64,000 nucleotides of DNA from Streptomyces canus. Lineage in GTDB: Bacteria > Actinomycetota > Actinomycetes > Streptomycetales > Streptomycetaceae. The position numbers and the translations under genes were made by a program. The stretch spans positions 179,454 through 243,453 of the forward strand of contig NZ_KQ948659.1 of NCBI RefSeq assembly GCF_001514145.1. The letters are read 5' to 3'. This document shows, piece by piece, positions 27,123 through 35,967 of this stretch (positions are counted from its first letter, which is position 1; the number at the start of each line of letters is the position of its first letter). The notes under the pieces were generated by a model that was not told the origin of the DNA, searched no databases, and saw nothing but the letters and a program-made list of their open reading frames with translations.

Positions 27123-28280
27123 ATGCGCACCATCCTGATCACCGGCCCCGGCGGCAGCGGTCGTACGACAGTCGCCGCCGCCACCGCCCTGCGCGCCGCA
27201 GGCAACGGCATCCGCACCCTGGTGCTGAGTGCCGACCGCACGGACACCCTGGGCACGACTCTCGGCGCGACGACGGGCCCCACCCCCACCCGGATCACCC
27301 CGCACCTCACCGCCTGGCGCCCCGACGCCACCGCCGGTTTCCGGGATGACCTCGCCCGCTTCCAGGACCGCGCTTCCCACGTCCTCAACCTGCTCGGCGC
27401 CTCCCGCCTGGACCCCGAGGAGGTCACCCCCCTCCCCGGCGCCGAGGAACTCACCCTCCTGCGGGCCGTGCGCGACGCGGCGCTCTCCGAGCGGCACGAG
27501 CTGCTCGTCGTGGACCTGCCGCCCACCCAGCAGGCCCTCGCCCTTCTCTCCCTGCCCGAGGAACTCCGCCGCTACCTGCGCCGCCTGCTCCCGGCCGAGC
27601 GCCAGGCCGCCGCGGGCCTGCGCCCCGTACTCGGAAGGCTCGCCGGCGTCCCCATGCCCTCGGAGTGGCTGTACGAGACCGCCGCCCGCTGGGACACCGA
27701 ACTCGGCGCGGTCGAGGCCGTCCTCGCCGAGCGGGAGGCCGTCGTGCGACTCGTCGCCGAACCCGGCCCCGCCGGCATCGACGACGTACGGTCCGCGAGC
27801 CTCGCCCTCGCCCTGCGCGGCCTGCGCCCCGACGCGCTGATCGCCAACCGCGTCGTACCGGAGGAGTGGCCCGCCGGCCTCGTCGCCCAGCAGCGCAAAG
27901 CCCTGGAGGAGTGGCAGGAGTCGTACGACGTCCATGCCGTCCCGCACCTCGGCCACGACCCGCGCGGCGCCGACGACCTCACCGCCCTCGCCGTCCCCGA
28001 GGTCAACGACACGACCTCCACCGTCGAGTGGCCTGTCGTCGATCACCTCGCCGAGGACGGCGTCCTGGTGTGGCACCTCCCGCTGCCCGGCGCCATACGC
28101 GACGAGCTGGACCTGATCCGGCGCGGCGACGAACTCGTCGTCAGCGCGGGGCAGTTCCGCCGGATCGTCCCGCTGCCCTCGGCCCTGCGCCGCTGCACCG
28201 TCGCCGGCGCCGCCCTGCGCGAGGGCGAGCTGCGCATCCGGTTCGCGCCGGACCCGGATCTGTGGCCCCGGACCCCGTGA
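27123..28280 (+). CDS. ArsA/GET3-like P-loop ATPase-family protein with altered Walker A
   Basis: The 385-residue protein begins ILITGPGGSGRTT, an ArsA/MinD-type P-loop in which both lysines of the deviant motif (GKGGxGKT) are replaced, by Pro and Arg. Downstream it keeps VLSADRTDTL (switch I region), VVDLPPTQQALALLSLPEEL (Walker B-like) and a long helical insert. Actinobacteria encode pairs of such Get3-like proteins with unproven roles; this one may bind nucleotide poorly. TACGGT, a possible -10, lies about 10 bases before the ATG and no Shine-Dalgarno is visible. The next genes are a DUF5304-like protein and glucokinase. Confidence 0.82.
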   Translation: MRTILITGPGGSGRTTVAAATALRAAGNGIRTLVLSADRTDTLGTTLGATTGPTPTRITPHLTAWRPDATAGFRDDLARFQDRASHVLNLLGASRLDPEEVTPLPGAEELTLLRAVRDAALSERHELLVVDLPPTQQALALLSLPEELRRYLRRLLPAERQAAAGLRPVLGRLAGVPMPSEWLYETAARWDTELGAVEAVLAEREAVVRLVAEPGPAGIDDVRSASLALALRGLRPDALIANRVVPEEWPAGLVAQQRKALEEWQESYDVHAVPHLGHDPRGADDLTALAVPEVNDTTSTVEWPVVDHLAEDGVLVWHLPLPGAIRDELDLIRRGDELVVSAGQFRRIVPLPSALRRCTVAGAALREGELRIRFAPDPDLWPRTP

Positions 28281-28337
28281 ACCGTGTACGCCCGTTCGGG
28301 TAACGTCGTAGGGACGAACCGTAGTCAGGAGGTCGTC

Positions 28338-28826
28338 ATGAGCGAAGAGCTCCCCCCGTCCGACGCCGGAGACCGCGAGCCCGTGGATTCCGTGGACGAG
28401 GTACGGGCGACCGACGCCGACGCGTGGGCGACGGCGGTCGCGGAGGACCTCGCGGCGGAGAAGGCCCGCCGCCGCACCCAGTACGGCCCGCCCCCGGGCT
28501 CGGCCGCCGAGGAGCTGCGCAAGCTCGTCGACAACGTCGCCGAGAAGCTGTCCGGCCTCCAGTCCCCGCTCCTCGGTGGCATCGCCGGACCCGCCGCCCA
28601 GCAGGTGGTCAAGCAGGTCGTCCAGCAGGCCAAGGCCGCGGTCGAGCCGGTCATCGAACGCAATCCGGACGTCTTCGACCACCTCGCCGCCGCGGGGGGC
28701 GAGCTCCTCGCCGCCTACCGTTCCGCGGTCCAGGCGCAGGAGCAGCGCTGGAGCCGCCGCGACGACGACACGCTGCGCGACCGGGGCGAGGACCCCGGCC
28801 CCGGCGAGCGCATCGACTTGGACTGA
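28338..28826 (+). CDS. DUF5304-like protein upstream of glucokinase
   Basis: The 162-residue acidic protein starts at the ATG after AGGAGG. Its N-terminus is acidic and probably disordered. The middle contains SAAEELRKLVDNVAEKLSGLQ and a run of Ala/Gln/Val helices, and the C-terminus is charged. There are no catalytic motifs or membrane segments. It precedes glkA by 67 bp in the same direction; this pairing is conserved in Streptomyces by recollection. No function is assigned. A structural or regulatory association with glucokinase is only a guess from gene order. Confidence 0.8.
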   Translation: MSEELPPSDAGDREPVDSVDEVRATDADAWATAVAEDLAAEKARRRTQYGPPPGSAAEELRKLVDNVAEKLSGLQSPLLGGIAGPAAQQVVKQVVQQAKAAVEPVIERNPDVFDHLAAAGGELLAAYRSAVQAQEQRWSRRDDDTLRDRGEDPGPGERIDLD

Positions 28827-28893
28827 AACCCCCTGACGGCAGGGGCTCGGGTACGGTTGGCCGTAGCGGGGCTCGACCGAAACTGAGGGATTC

Positions 28894-29847
28894 ATGGGAC
28901 TCACCATCGGCGTCGACATCGGCGGCACGAAGATCGCGGCCGGCGTGGTCGATGAGGAAGGCAACATCCTCTCGACCTACAAGGTGCCGACCCCGGGCAC
29001 GGCCGAGGGCATCGTGGACGCGATCGCCTCGGCGGTGGAGGGCGCGCGCGCCGGGCACGCGATCGTGGGCGTGGGCATCGGTGCGGCCGGATACGTCAAC
29101 CGCCAGCGCTCGGAGGTCTACTTCGCGCCCAACATCCACTGGCGCAACGAACCGCTGAAGGAGAAGGTCGAGACCCGGGTCGGCCTTCCGGTCGTCGTGG
29201 AGAACGACGCCAACGCGGCCGCGTGGGGCGAGTACAAGTTCGGCGCGGGCAAGGGCCACCGCAACGTCATCTGCATCACCCTGGGCACCGGCCTCGGCGG
29301 CGGCATCATCATCGGCAACAAGCTGCGCCGCGGCCACTTCGGCGTGGCGGCCGAGTTCGGCCACATCCGCATGGTGCCCGACGGTCTCCTGTGCGGCTGC
29401 GGCAGCCAGGGCTGCTGGGAGCAGTACGCCTCCGGCCGCGCCCTGGTGCGCTACGCCAAGCAGCGCGCCAACGCCACCCCGGAGAACGCCGAGATCCTCC
29501 TCGGACTCGGCGACGGCAGCCCCGACGGCATCGAGGGCAAGCACATCTCCATGGCCGCCCGCCAGGGCGACCCGGTGGCCGTCGACTCCTACCGCGAGCT
29601 CGCCCGCTGGGCCGGCGCCGGCCTCGCGGACCTGGCCTCCCTCTTCGACCCCTCCGCGTTCATCGTCGGCGGCGGCCTCTCCGACGAGGGAGAACTGGTC
29701 CTGGACCCGATCCGCAAGTCCTACAAGCGCTGGCTGGTGGGCGGCAACTGGCGCCCGGTCGCCGACGTCATCGCGGCCCAACTGGGCAACAAGGCGGGCC
29801 TGGTGGGCGCGGCGGACCTGGCGAGAGAGCCCGACCCGATCATGTAA
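28894..29847 (+). CDS. glkA: ROK-family glucokinase
   Basis: The 317-residue protein has the ATP motif GVDIGGTKIAAGVVD, the catalytic region VENDANAAAWGE and the ROK zinc site CGCGSQGCWEQYASG. It phosphorylates glucose with ATP in the cytoplasm. In S. coelicolor GlkA also mediates carbon catabolite repression, so the same dual role is likely here. The start is the ATG after AGGGA. A short inverted repeat at 29871-29903 follows the stop and may serve as terminator. Confidence 0.96.
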   Translation: MGLTIGVDIGGTKIAAGVVDEEGNILSTYKVPTPGTAEGIVDAIASAVEGARAGHAIVGVGIGAAGYVNRQRSEVYFAPNIHWRNEPLKEKVETRVGLPVVVENDANAAAWGEYKFGAGKGHRNVICITLGTGLGGGIIIGNKLRRGHFGVAAEFGHIRMVPDGLLCGCGSQGCWEQYASGRALVRYAKQRANATPENAEILLGLGDGSPDGIEGKHISMAARQGDPVAVDSYRELARWAGAGLADLASLFDPSAFIVGGGLSDEGELVLDPIRKSYKRWLVGGNWRPVADVIAAQLGNKAGLVGAADLAREPDPIM

Positions 29848-29870
29848 ACCTGCATTCAGTGGACCTACTC

Positions 29871-29903
29871 AGGGGCGCGGGGCGGCACACACCTCGCGCC
29901 CCT
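29871..29903 (+). terminator. hairpin after glkA related to the dispersed repeat
   Basis: AGGGGCGCG (29871-29879) pairs with CGCGCCCCT (29895-29903). The left arm plus GGG matches the AGGGGCGCGGGG core of the inverted repeat at 27028, so it may be a degenerate member of that family doing terminator duty. Confidence 0.6.
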
Positions 29904-29934
29904 CCCTCTTGCTCGTGGCAGTAAATTGATCCAC

Positions 29935-30643
29935 ATGGTTCCGGTCAAAGTCCTGAGCTACAACATCCGCTCGATGCGAGACGACACAGACGCGCTGGCC
30001 CGAGTCATCAGGGCCTGCGAACCCGATCTCGTACTGATCCAGGAAGCCCCCCCGCTTCTTCCGCTGGCGCAAGAAGCTGGCACGGCTGGCGTCAGCGTCA
30101 GGGCTGGTCATCCTCACCGGAGGGGGCACAGCGGCGGGCCCCGCGATCCTCTGCAACCTGCGGGCAACGGTCGAACGTACGGAGGACGTCCTCCTCCCTC
30201 TCACCCCCGGCCAGCACCGAAGAGGCTTCGCCACCGCGGTCGTACGCCTCGGCGGCGCCCGCCTCGGCGTCCTGAGCTGTCACCTGTCGTTGCAGGCGGA
30301 CGAGCGCTACGACCAGGCGGGCATGCTCCTCGACCGCCTCGCCGGCATGGGCGTGGACCACGTCATCGCGGGCGGCGACCTGAACGACCGCCCCACCGGC
30401 CGCACCTTCAGGCGCCTCGCCACGAATCTCCAGGACTGCTGGGCGACCAGCCCGATGGGTGCCGAACACACCTGGACCCATACGGAACCCCACCAGCGCA
30501 TCGACGCGATCTTCGCCACGAAGGGCATCGACGTGCTCGGCTGCGGAGTCCCCACGCACCTCCCCGGGATCACGGAGGCAGACATGAGGGCGGCCACCGA
30601 CCATCTCCCGGTCCTGGCCACCCTCGAAATCCCCGCGAACTGA
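29935..30643 (+). pseudogene. endonuclease/exonuclease/phosphatase family gene broken by a +1 frameshift
   Basis: The N-terminal part, beginning MVPVKVLSYNIRSM and reaching LVLIQEAP, lies in one frame from the ATG at 29935. The rest, including GGDLNDRP, TWTH, RIDAIFA and the terminal DHLPVLATLEI, lies in another frame ending at 30643. Together they give a complete DNase I-like fold of about 235 residues. The frames meet at a run of seven C (30047-30053); six C would restore one continuous protein. The cause may be a sequencing error, a true inactivating insertion or slippage. TAAATT at 29922-29927 is a plausible -10 for a leaderless start. Confidence 0.85.
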
Positions 30644-30649
30644 GCGGGG

Positions 30650-31255
30650 CTAGACCACGGCACCCCGGCCGGGATCCTCGTCGTCCTCGTCGTCCGCCCG
30701 CATCCGCGTCACCAGCGTGACGAAACCACCCAGGAAGCCGCCGATCCCCGCCGTGGCCAGCCACCACGTCATCTCCCAGCCGAGCAGCACCGCGACCAGC
30801 AGCAGAACCGGCCCGCCCAGCACTCCCAGCCAGGCGAACCTCGAGGTGGTGTCGGCGGACGGCAGCGGCGGCGGCTCCGGGGGGACGAAGTGCCCCTCGT
30901 CGTCCTCCTCGAAGTCCTCCTCGGACGGCTCGGGCGCGCTGTAGTCACGAGGTCCGACACCGGGCGCGAAGGCGACGGAACCGCCCAGCGGCTTCGCCGG
31001 GTTCTCGTCCTGCTTCGGCGCGTCCTTCTTCACCCCGTCCTTCTTGGGCTGCGTCTCCGTGGTCGTCGGCTCGTCGTTCGTCTCGGTCTCGAGCAGCGCG
31101 AGATCCTCGACCGACTTGAACGGCTTCGTGCCCGGCGGGTCCTTCGGCTCCTCGCCGTACCCGGCCACGATGGCCGCCCACGCGGCCTCCTCGTCGAACG
31201 GGACGCCCTGCTCGTCCGGCTCGCGGTCCTCGCGGTCGGAGTCGTGCTCAGCCAC
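30650..31255 (-). CDS. acidic protein with two C-terminal membrane segments
   Basis: The 201-residue protein starts at GTG (31255), overlapping the stop of the upstream hydrolase gene by 8 bp. The first 130 residues are hydrophilic, rich in Asp, Glu, Pro and Thr and probably disordered. Two hydrophobic helices follow (about residues 142-162 and 166-186), with a short acidic tail. No known domain is recognised. Coupling to the lipase-like gene suggests the two work together, perhaps at the membrane. It ends 6 bp from the frameshifted phosphatase gene on the other strand. Confidence 0.75.
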   Translation of the reverse strand: MAEHDSDREDREPDEQGVPFDEEAAWAAIVAGYGEEPKDPPGTKPFKSVEDLALLETETNDEPTTTETQPKKDGVKKDAPKQDENPAKPLGGSVAFAPGVGPRDYSAPEPSEEDFEEDDEGHFVPPEPPPLPSADTTSRFAWLGVLGGPVLLLVAVLLGWEMTWWLATAGIGGFLGGFVTLVTRMRADDEDDEDPGRGAVV

Positions 31256-32027
31256 GTGCGGCCGTCCCTTCGCTGCCGATGCCGGTGGTGTGCCGGCCGA
31301 TGAACGCGAGGCTCTCGTCGAAAATCCGCTCCGCGTCATGGTCCAACGTCGCCACGTGGTAGCTCTGTTCCAGCACGATCTCAGTTACGTCCGTCGACGA
31401 CACCCGGCTCAGCACGCGCGCGGAATCGGCCGCCGGCACCACATGGTCCTGGGCGCTGCGCAGCACCAGCAGCGGCTGGGTGACCTGCGGCAGCTCGCCG
31501 TCGACCTGCCGGAAGAAGGTGCGCAGGGAGTGCGCCGCGTGCAGCGGCACCTTGTCGTACCCCAGCTCGACGCTGCCCTCCTTGGCGATGTCGCTGGCGA
31601 TCCCGGGCGCCGTACGGACGAAGTGACGGGCCACCGGAAGGGCGTACGGCGCGAGGCCGTGCATGCGGTTCGCCGGGTTGACGACCACGACACCGCTCAC
31701 CGCGTCCCCGTGCTTGGCCGCCAGCCTCAGGGCCAGGGTGCCGCCCATGGACAGACCGGCCACGAACACCGAGGTGCAGCGCTCGCTGAGGGCGCGCAGC
31801 TCGCGGTCCACCTCGGCGTACCAGTCCTGCCAGCCGGTGAGGGCCATGTCCTGCCAGCGGGTGCCGTGCCCGGGCAGCAGCGGCAGGGAGACCGTCAGGC
31901 CGTGCTCGGCGAGGTGCTGGGCCCAGGGGCGCAGCGACTGGGGGGAACCGGTGAAGCCGTGGCAGAGAAGGACACCGGCCTCCCCGCCCTCATGGCGGAA
32001 CGGCTCGGCTCCGGGGAGGACCGGCAC
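31248..32027 (-). CDS. alpha/beta hydrolase (carboxylesterase / monoacylglycerol lipase type)
   Basis: The 259-residue serine hydrolase has the oxyanion segment LLCHGFTGSPQSLRPWA, the nucleophile elbow GLSMGGTLAL, the catalytic Asp in LRSAQDHVVP and His in QSYHVATLDHD. This pattern matches bacterial carboxylesterase EST30 and related monoacylglycerol lipases. No signal peptide is visible, so it is cytoplasmic. It starts at GTG behind AGGAG. The neighbouring acyltransferase gene, divergent from it, also concerns acylglycerol metabolism, which gives mild support to a lipid substrate. Confidence 0.92.
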   Translation of the reverse strand: MPVLPGAEPFRHEGGEAGVLLCHGFTGSPQSLRPWAQHLAEHGLTVSLPLLPGHGTRWQDMALTGWQDWYAEVDRELRALSERCTSVFVAGLSMGGTLALRLAAKHGDAVSGVVVVNPANRMHGLAPYALPVARHFVRTAPGIASDIAKEGSVELGYDKVPLHAAHSLRTFFRQVDGELPQVTQPLLVLRSAQDHVVPAADSARVLSRVSSTDVTEIVLEQSYHVATLDHDAERIFDESLAFIGRHTTGIGSEGTAARG

Positions 32028-32171
32028 CTAGGTCTCCTGTTCATGAAAGAAGCGTGAGCAAGTCCAGGTGAGGTTCACCGTACGCGACCGCACTGACACC
32101 GACCAGGGCCGTCGGGCTGTTTGACAGGGCTCCGGGTTAAGGTCTCATCGACGGACACAGGAGGCACTCGG

Positions 32172-32930
32172 TTGTTGTACGGCACGATGAAGGTCGCCAT
32201 CGGAGGGCCGCTGAAGGTCGCCTTCAGGCCCTGGGTGGAAGGCCTCGAGAACATTCCCGCCGAGGGCCCCGCGATTTTGGCGAGCAACCACCTCTCCTTC
32301 TCCGACTCCTTCTTCCTGCCCGCGGTCCTCGACCGCAAGGTCACCTTCATCGCGAAGGCCGAGTACTTCACCACTCCCGGGGTGAAGGGCCGCCTCACGG
32401 CCGCCTTCTTCAAGGGCGTCGGCCAGCTTCCGGTGGACCGCTCCGGCGCGCGCGGCGCGGGCGAGGCGGCCATCAAGAGCGGCCTCGACGTGCTGGAGCG
32501 CGGCGAGCTGTTCGGCATCTACCCTGAGGGCACCCGCTCGCCCGACGGCCGCCTCTACCGCGGCAAGCCGGGCGGCCTCGCGCGCGTGGCGCTCGCCTCC
32601 GGCGCCCCGGTCGTCCCGGTCGCGATGATCGACACGGAGAAGATCCAGCCGCCGGGCAAGGTCATGCCCAAGCTGATGCGGCCGGGCATCCGCATCGGCG
32701 AGCCGCTGGACTTCAGCCGCTACCAGGGCATGGAGCACGACCGTTTCGTGCTGCGCGCGGTGACCGACGAGGTCATGTACGAGATCATGAAGCTCTCCGG
32801 CCAGGAGTACGTCGACATCTACGCGACCGCCGCCAAGCGGCGGATCTCGGAGGCGGCCAAGGCGGAGAAGGCCGCCAAGGCCGCTGCCGCGAAGGCCGAG
32901 CAGGACAAGCCCGGGCAGTCGGCGTCCTAG
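32172..32930 (+). CDS. 1-acylglycerol-3-phosphate O-acyltransferase (PlsC-like)
   Basis: The start is the TTG at 32172, 7 bases after AGGAGG; the ATG five codons later is an alternative. The 252-residue protein has the PlsC motifs NHLSFSD (HX4D), VDRSGARG, YPEGTRSPDGRLYRGKPG and VVPVAM. The C-terminus is a Lys/Ala-rich tail. It transfers an acyl chain to lysophosphatidic acid in membrane lipid synthesis; substrate preference is not determined. It lies 31 bp before a two-component system in the same direction, so it may share its transcript. Confidence 0.92.
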   Translation: MLYGTMKVAIGGPLKVAFRPWVEGLENIPAEGPAILASNHLSFSDSFFLPAVLDRKVTFIAKAEYFTTPGVKGRLTAAFFKGVGQLPVDRSGARGAGEAAIKSGLDVLERGELFGIYPEGTRSPDGRLYRGKPGGLARVALASGAPVVPVAMIDTEKIQPPGKVMPKLMRPGIRIGEPLDFSRYQGMEHDRFVLRAVTDEVMYEIMKLSGQEYVDIYATAAKRRISEAAKAEKAAKAAAAKAEQDKPGQSAS

Positions 32931-32961
32931 GATCCTGGGACACGGCAGTCGGAGCCCAGGG

Positions 32962-34203
32962 GTGGGGGACATGGTCAAGCAGGTGCGCGTCATGCGCATG
33001 TCGGTCGAGCAGCCGCTGTGGCGTGCGCTGACCGGGTACCGGGTGCTCACCATGCTGTACGCGGTCGGGCTCTTCGCCACCGCGTACGACGAGTTCGACC
33101 GGCCCGGCATCGCCATCGCCTACTACGTCGTCCTGTGCGTGTGGACGTTCGCCACGCTGCCCCGCGTCCAGAACGCGGCCGCCTGCACCAAGCGCTTCCT
33201 CGCCGCCGACCTCGCGATCGCGGTCACCGGGATCGTGCTGACCCCGCTGGTCGTCAACGACCACCACATCGACAGCGGCGGCCCCACCCTGCCGTCGATA
33301 TGGACGGCCGGTTCCGTCCTGGCGTTCGCCATCAAGGGCGGCTGGCGCTGGGCCGCGCTCGCCTCCACGCCGGTCGCCGCCGCCAACCTGTTCGAGCGCG
33401 GGCACCCGGCCCGCGACACCGTCCACAACGTGATCCTCGTCTGGGTCGCCTCCATCGCCATCGGCTACGTCGTCGAGGTCGCCCGCGCCTCCGAGCGCAC
33501 CCTCGCCCGCGCCCTGGAGATCGAGGCGGCGACCCGGGAGCGTGAGCGGCTGGCCCGGGACATCCACGACAGCGTCCTCCAGGTGCTCGCCATGGTGCAG
33601 CGCCGGGGCGCGGTCATGGGCGGCGAGGCGGCCGAGCTGGGCCGGATGGCCGGTGAACAGGAGGTGGCGCTGCGCACCCTGGTCTCCGGTGGCCTGACCT
33701 CCGTCTCCCGGGTGTCGCGGGACGCGGCCCAGGGGGCGGTCGTCCACGTCATCGATGACGAGCGGGACGACGACGGGCCCGTCGACGACGGTCCGCTCGA
33801 CCTGCGCGCACTGCTCGCCCCGTACGCCTCGGCGAAGGTCTCCCTCGTCGAGCCCGGCGCCCCCGTCCCGCTGCCCCCGCCCGCCGCGCGCGAGCTGGCC
33901 GCGGCCGTGGGGGCCGCCCTGGACAACGTGCACCGGCATGCCGGTGAGCACGCGCGTGCGTGGATCCTCGTCGAGGACGAGCCCGACGAGGTGATCGTGA
34001 CCGTACGGGACGACGGACCCGGCATCCCGGAGGGCCGGCTCGCCCAGGCCGAGGGCGAGGGGCGGCTCGGGGTGGCCCTGTCGATCCGGGGCCGGCTGCG
34101 CGACCTCGGCGGCAGCGCCGAGCTGATCTCGCCTCCGGGGCAGGGCACCGAGGTCGAGCTGAAGGTACCGAAGGTTTCACGGGGGAAGGCAGGACAGCGA
34201 TGA
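32962..34203 (+). CDS. sensor histidine kinase (HisKA_3 type)
   Basis: The 413-residue protein has five or six N-terminal membrane segments of MacS-like topology, then the DHp motif ERERLARDIHDSVLQVLA with phospho-acceptor His202, and a HATPase_c domain with ALDNVHRHAG (N box), DDGPGIPEGR (G1) and GQGTEVEL. It autophosphorylates and passes phosphate to the next gene product. The GTG at 32962 is chosen because GGAG lies 7 bases upstream; the ATG at 32971 is alternative. The stop overlaps the response-regulator start as ATGA. The signal is unknown. Confidence 0.93.
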   Translation: MGDMVKQVRVMRMSVEQPLWRALTGYRVLTMLYAVGLFATAYDEFDRPGIAIAYYVVLCVWTFATLPRVQNAAACTKRFLAADLAIAVTGIVLTPLVVNDHHIDSGGPTLPSIWTAGSVLAFAIKGGWRWAALASTPVAAANLFERGHPARDTVHNVILVWVASIAIGYVVEVARASERTLARALEIEAATRERERLARDIHDSVLQVLAMVQRRGAVMGGEAAELGRMAGEQEVALRTLVSGGLTSVSRVSRDAAQGAVVHVIDDERDDDGPVDDGPLDLRALLAPYASAKVSLVEPGAPVPLPPPAARELAAAVGAALDNVHRHAGEHARAWILVEDEPDEVIVTVRDDGPGIPEGRLAQAEGEGRLGVALSIRGRLRDLGGSAELISPPGQGTEVELKVPKVSRGKAGQR

Positions 34204-34874
34204 GTGACGAGGGTCCGATCAAGGTCATGGTGGTCGATGACCACCCGATGTGGCGCGACGCGGTCGCCCGGGACCTGGCCGAGTCCGGCTTCGACGTGGT
34301 CGCGACGGCGGGCGACGGCGACCAGGCCGTACGCCGGGCCAAGGCGGCGGACCCCGACGTGCTGGTGCTCGACCTGAACCTGCCGGTGAAGCCCGGCGTC
34401 CAGGTCTGCAAGGAGCTCGTCGGGCACAACCCGGCGCTGCGTGTCCTCGTGCTGTCGGCGAGCGGCGAGCACGCCGACGTACTGGAGGCCGTGAAGTCGG
34501 GCGCGACCGGTTATCTGCTGAAGTCGGCCTCGACCGAGGAACTCCTGGACGCGGTCCGCCGCACGGCCGTCGGAGACCCCGTCTTCACGCCCGGCCTCGC
34601 AGGCCTGGTCCTCGGCGAGTACCGCCGCCTCGCCACCGACCCGGCGCCCACCACCGATCCCGACCAGCCCCGGGTCCCGCAGCTCACCGAGCGCGAGACC
34701 GAGGTCCTCAGGCTGGTCGCCAAGGGCCTGAGCTACAAGCAGATCGCCGAGCGCCTGGTGATCTCCCACCGCACGGTCCAGAACCACGTCCAGAACACCC
34801 TCGGCAAGCTGCAACTCCACAACCGGGTCGAGCTCGTCCGATACGCCATCGAACGAGGCCTCGACGACGAGTGA
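34200..34874 (+). CDS. NarL/LuxR-family response regulator
   Basis: The 224-residue protein has a receiver domain (VMVVDDHPMWRDA, phospho-acceptor Asp58 in LVLDLNLP, and the switch Lys in GYLLKSAS) and a C-terminal LuxR helix-turn-helix (LTERETEVLRLVAKGLSYKQIAERLVISHRTVQNHVQNTLGKL). It is coupled to the kinase gene by a 4-bp overlap, so the pair forms a two-component system. Targets are unknown. Neighbouring acyltransferase and phosphofructokinase genes are candidates by position only. Confidence 0.95.
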   Translation: MSDEGPIKVMVVDDHPMWRDAVARDLAESGFDVVATAGDGDQAVRRAKAADPDVLVLDLNLPVKPGVQVCKELVGHNPALRVLVLSASGEHADVLEAVKSGATGYLLKSASTEELLDAVRRTAVGDPVFTPGLAGLVLGEYRRLATDPAPTTDPDQPRVPQLTERETEVLRLVAKGLSYKQIAERLVISHRTVQNHVQNTLGKLQLHNRVELVRYAIERGLDDE

Positions 34875-34927
34875 GACGGGCGTCACACTGACCCTTCGTC
34901 AGGCACCTGCGGCGAAGGGATCTGTCC

Positions 34928-35956
34928 ATGCGCGTCGGAGTACTGACCGGAGGCGGCGACTGCCCCGGCCTCAACGCCGTCATCCGGGCCATCGTCCGCA
35001 AGGGCGTTCAGGAGTACGGCTATGACTTCACCGGCTTCCGGGACGGCTGGCGGGGTCCACTGGAGGACGCCACCGTGCGTCTCGACATCCCGGCCGTGCG
35101 TGGCATCCTGCCCCGCGGCGGCACCATCCTCGGCTCCTCCCGTACGAACCCGCTGAAGCAGGAGGACGGCATCCGCCGGATCCAGGAGAACCTGGCCGCG
35201 CGGGAGGTCGAGGCGCTCATAGCGATCGGCGGCGAGGACACGCTGGGCGTGGCGGCCGAGCTGTCCGACCGGCACGGCGTGCCCTGTGTCGGCGTACCGA
35301 AGACCATCGACAACGACCTCTCCGCCACCGACTACACGTTCGGCTTCGACACCGCGGTCGGCATCGCCACGGAGGCCATCGACCGGCTGCACACCACCGC
35401 CGAGTCCCATATGCGCGTCCTGGTCTGCGAGGTGATGGGCCGTCACGCCGGCTGGATCGCCCTGCACTCCGGCCTCGCGGGCGGCGCCAACGTCATCCTC
35501 ATCCCCGAGCAGCGCTTCGACGTCGACCAGGTGTGCGCCTGGATCACCTCCCGCTTCCGGGCGTCGTACGCCCCGATCGTGGTCGTCGCCGAGGGCGCCA
35601 TGCCGAAGGACGGCGACATGGTGCTCAAGGACCAGTCGCTCGACTCCTTCGGACACGTGCGGCTGTCCGGGGTCGGCGAGTGGCTGGCCAAGCAGATCGA
35701 GAAGCGCACCGGCAAGGAGGCCCGCACGACGGTCCTCGGGCACATCCAGCGCGGCGGCACCCCCAGCGCCTTCGACCGCTGGCTCGCCACCCGCTTCGGC
35801 CTGCACGCCATCGACGCCGTCCGCGAGGGCGACTTCGGCAAGATGGTCGCCCTGCGCGGAACGGACATCGTGCGGGTTCCCATCGGGGAAGCCACGGCGA
35901 AGCTGAAGACGGTGGATCCCAAGCTGTACGAGGAGGTGGGGGTGTTCTTCGGCTGA
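34928..35956 (+). CDS. pfkA: 6-phosphofructokinase (group III, possibly PPi-type residues)
   Basis: The 342-residue protein is a standard PFK: GVLTGGGDCPGLNAVIR, PRGGTILGSSRTNP, PKTIDNDL (catalytic Asp), VMGRHAGWIAL and GHIQRGGTPSAFDR. Residue 104 is Asp (GGEDT) and residue 125 is Lys (PKTIDND). These are the positions that separate ATP-using (Gly/Gly) from pyrophosphate-using (Asp/Lys) enzymes in other studied PFKs. Streptomyces PFKs belong to a mixed clade, so the phosphate donor here cannot be told from sequence alone. The enzyme makes fructose 1,6-bisphosphate in glycolysis. It converges with the anthranilate synthase gene 11 bp away. Confidence 0.94.
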   Translation: MRVGVLTGGGDCPGLNAVIRAIVRKGVQEYGYDFTGFRDGWRGPLEDATVRLDIPAVRGILPRGGTILGSSRTNPLKQEDGIRRIQENLAAREVEALIAIGGEDTLGVAAELSDRHGVPCVGVPKTIDNDLSATDYTFGFDTAVGIATEAIDRLHTTAESHMRVLVCEVMGRHAGWIALHSGLAGGANVILIPEQRFDVDQVCAWITSRFRASYAPIVVVAEGAMPKDGDMVLKDQSLDSFGHVRLSGVGEWLAKQIEKRTGKEARTTVLGHIQRGGTPSAFDRWLATRFGLHAIDAVREGDFGKMVALRGTDIVRVPIGEATAKLKTVDPKLYEEVGVFFG

Positions 35957-35967
35957 CGCCGGCCGGC

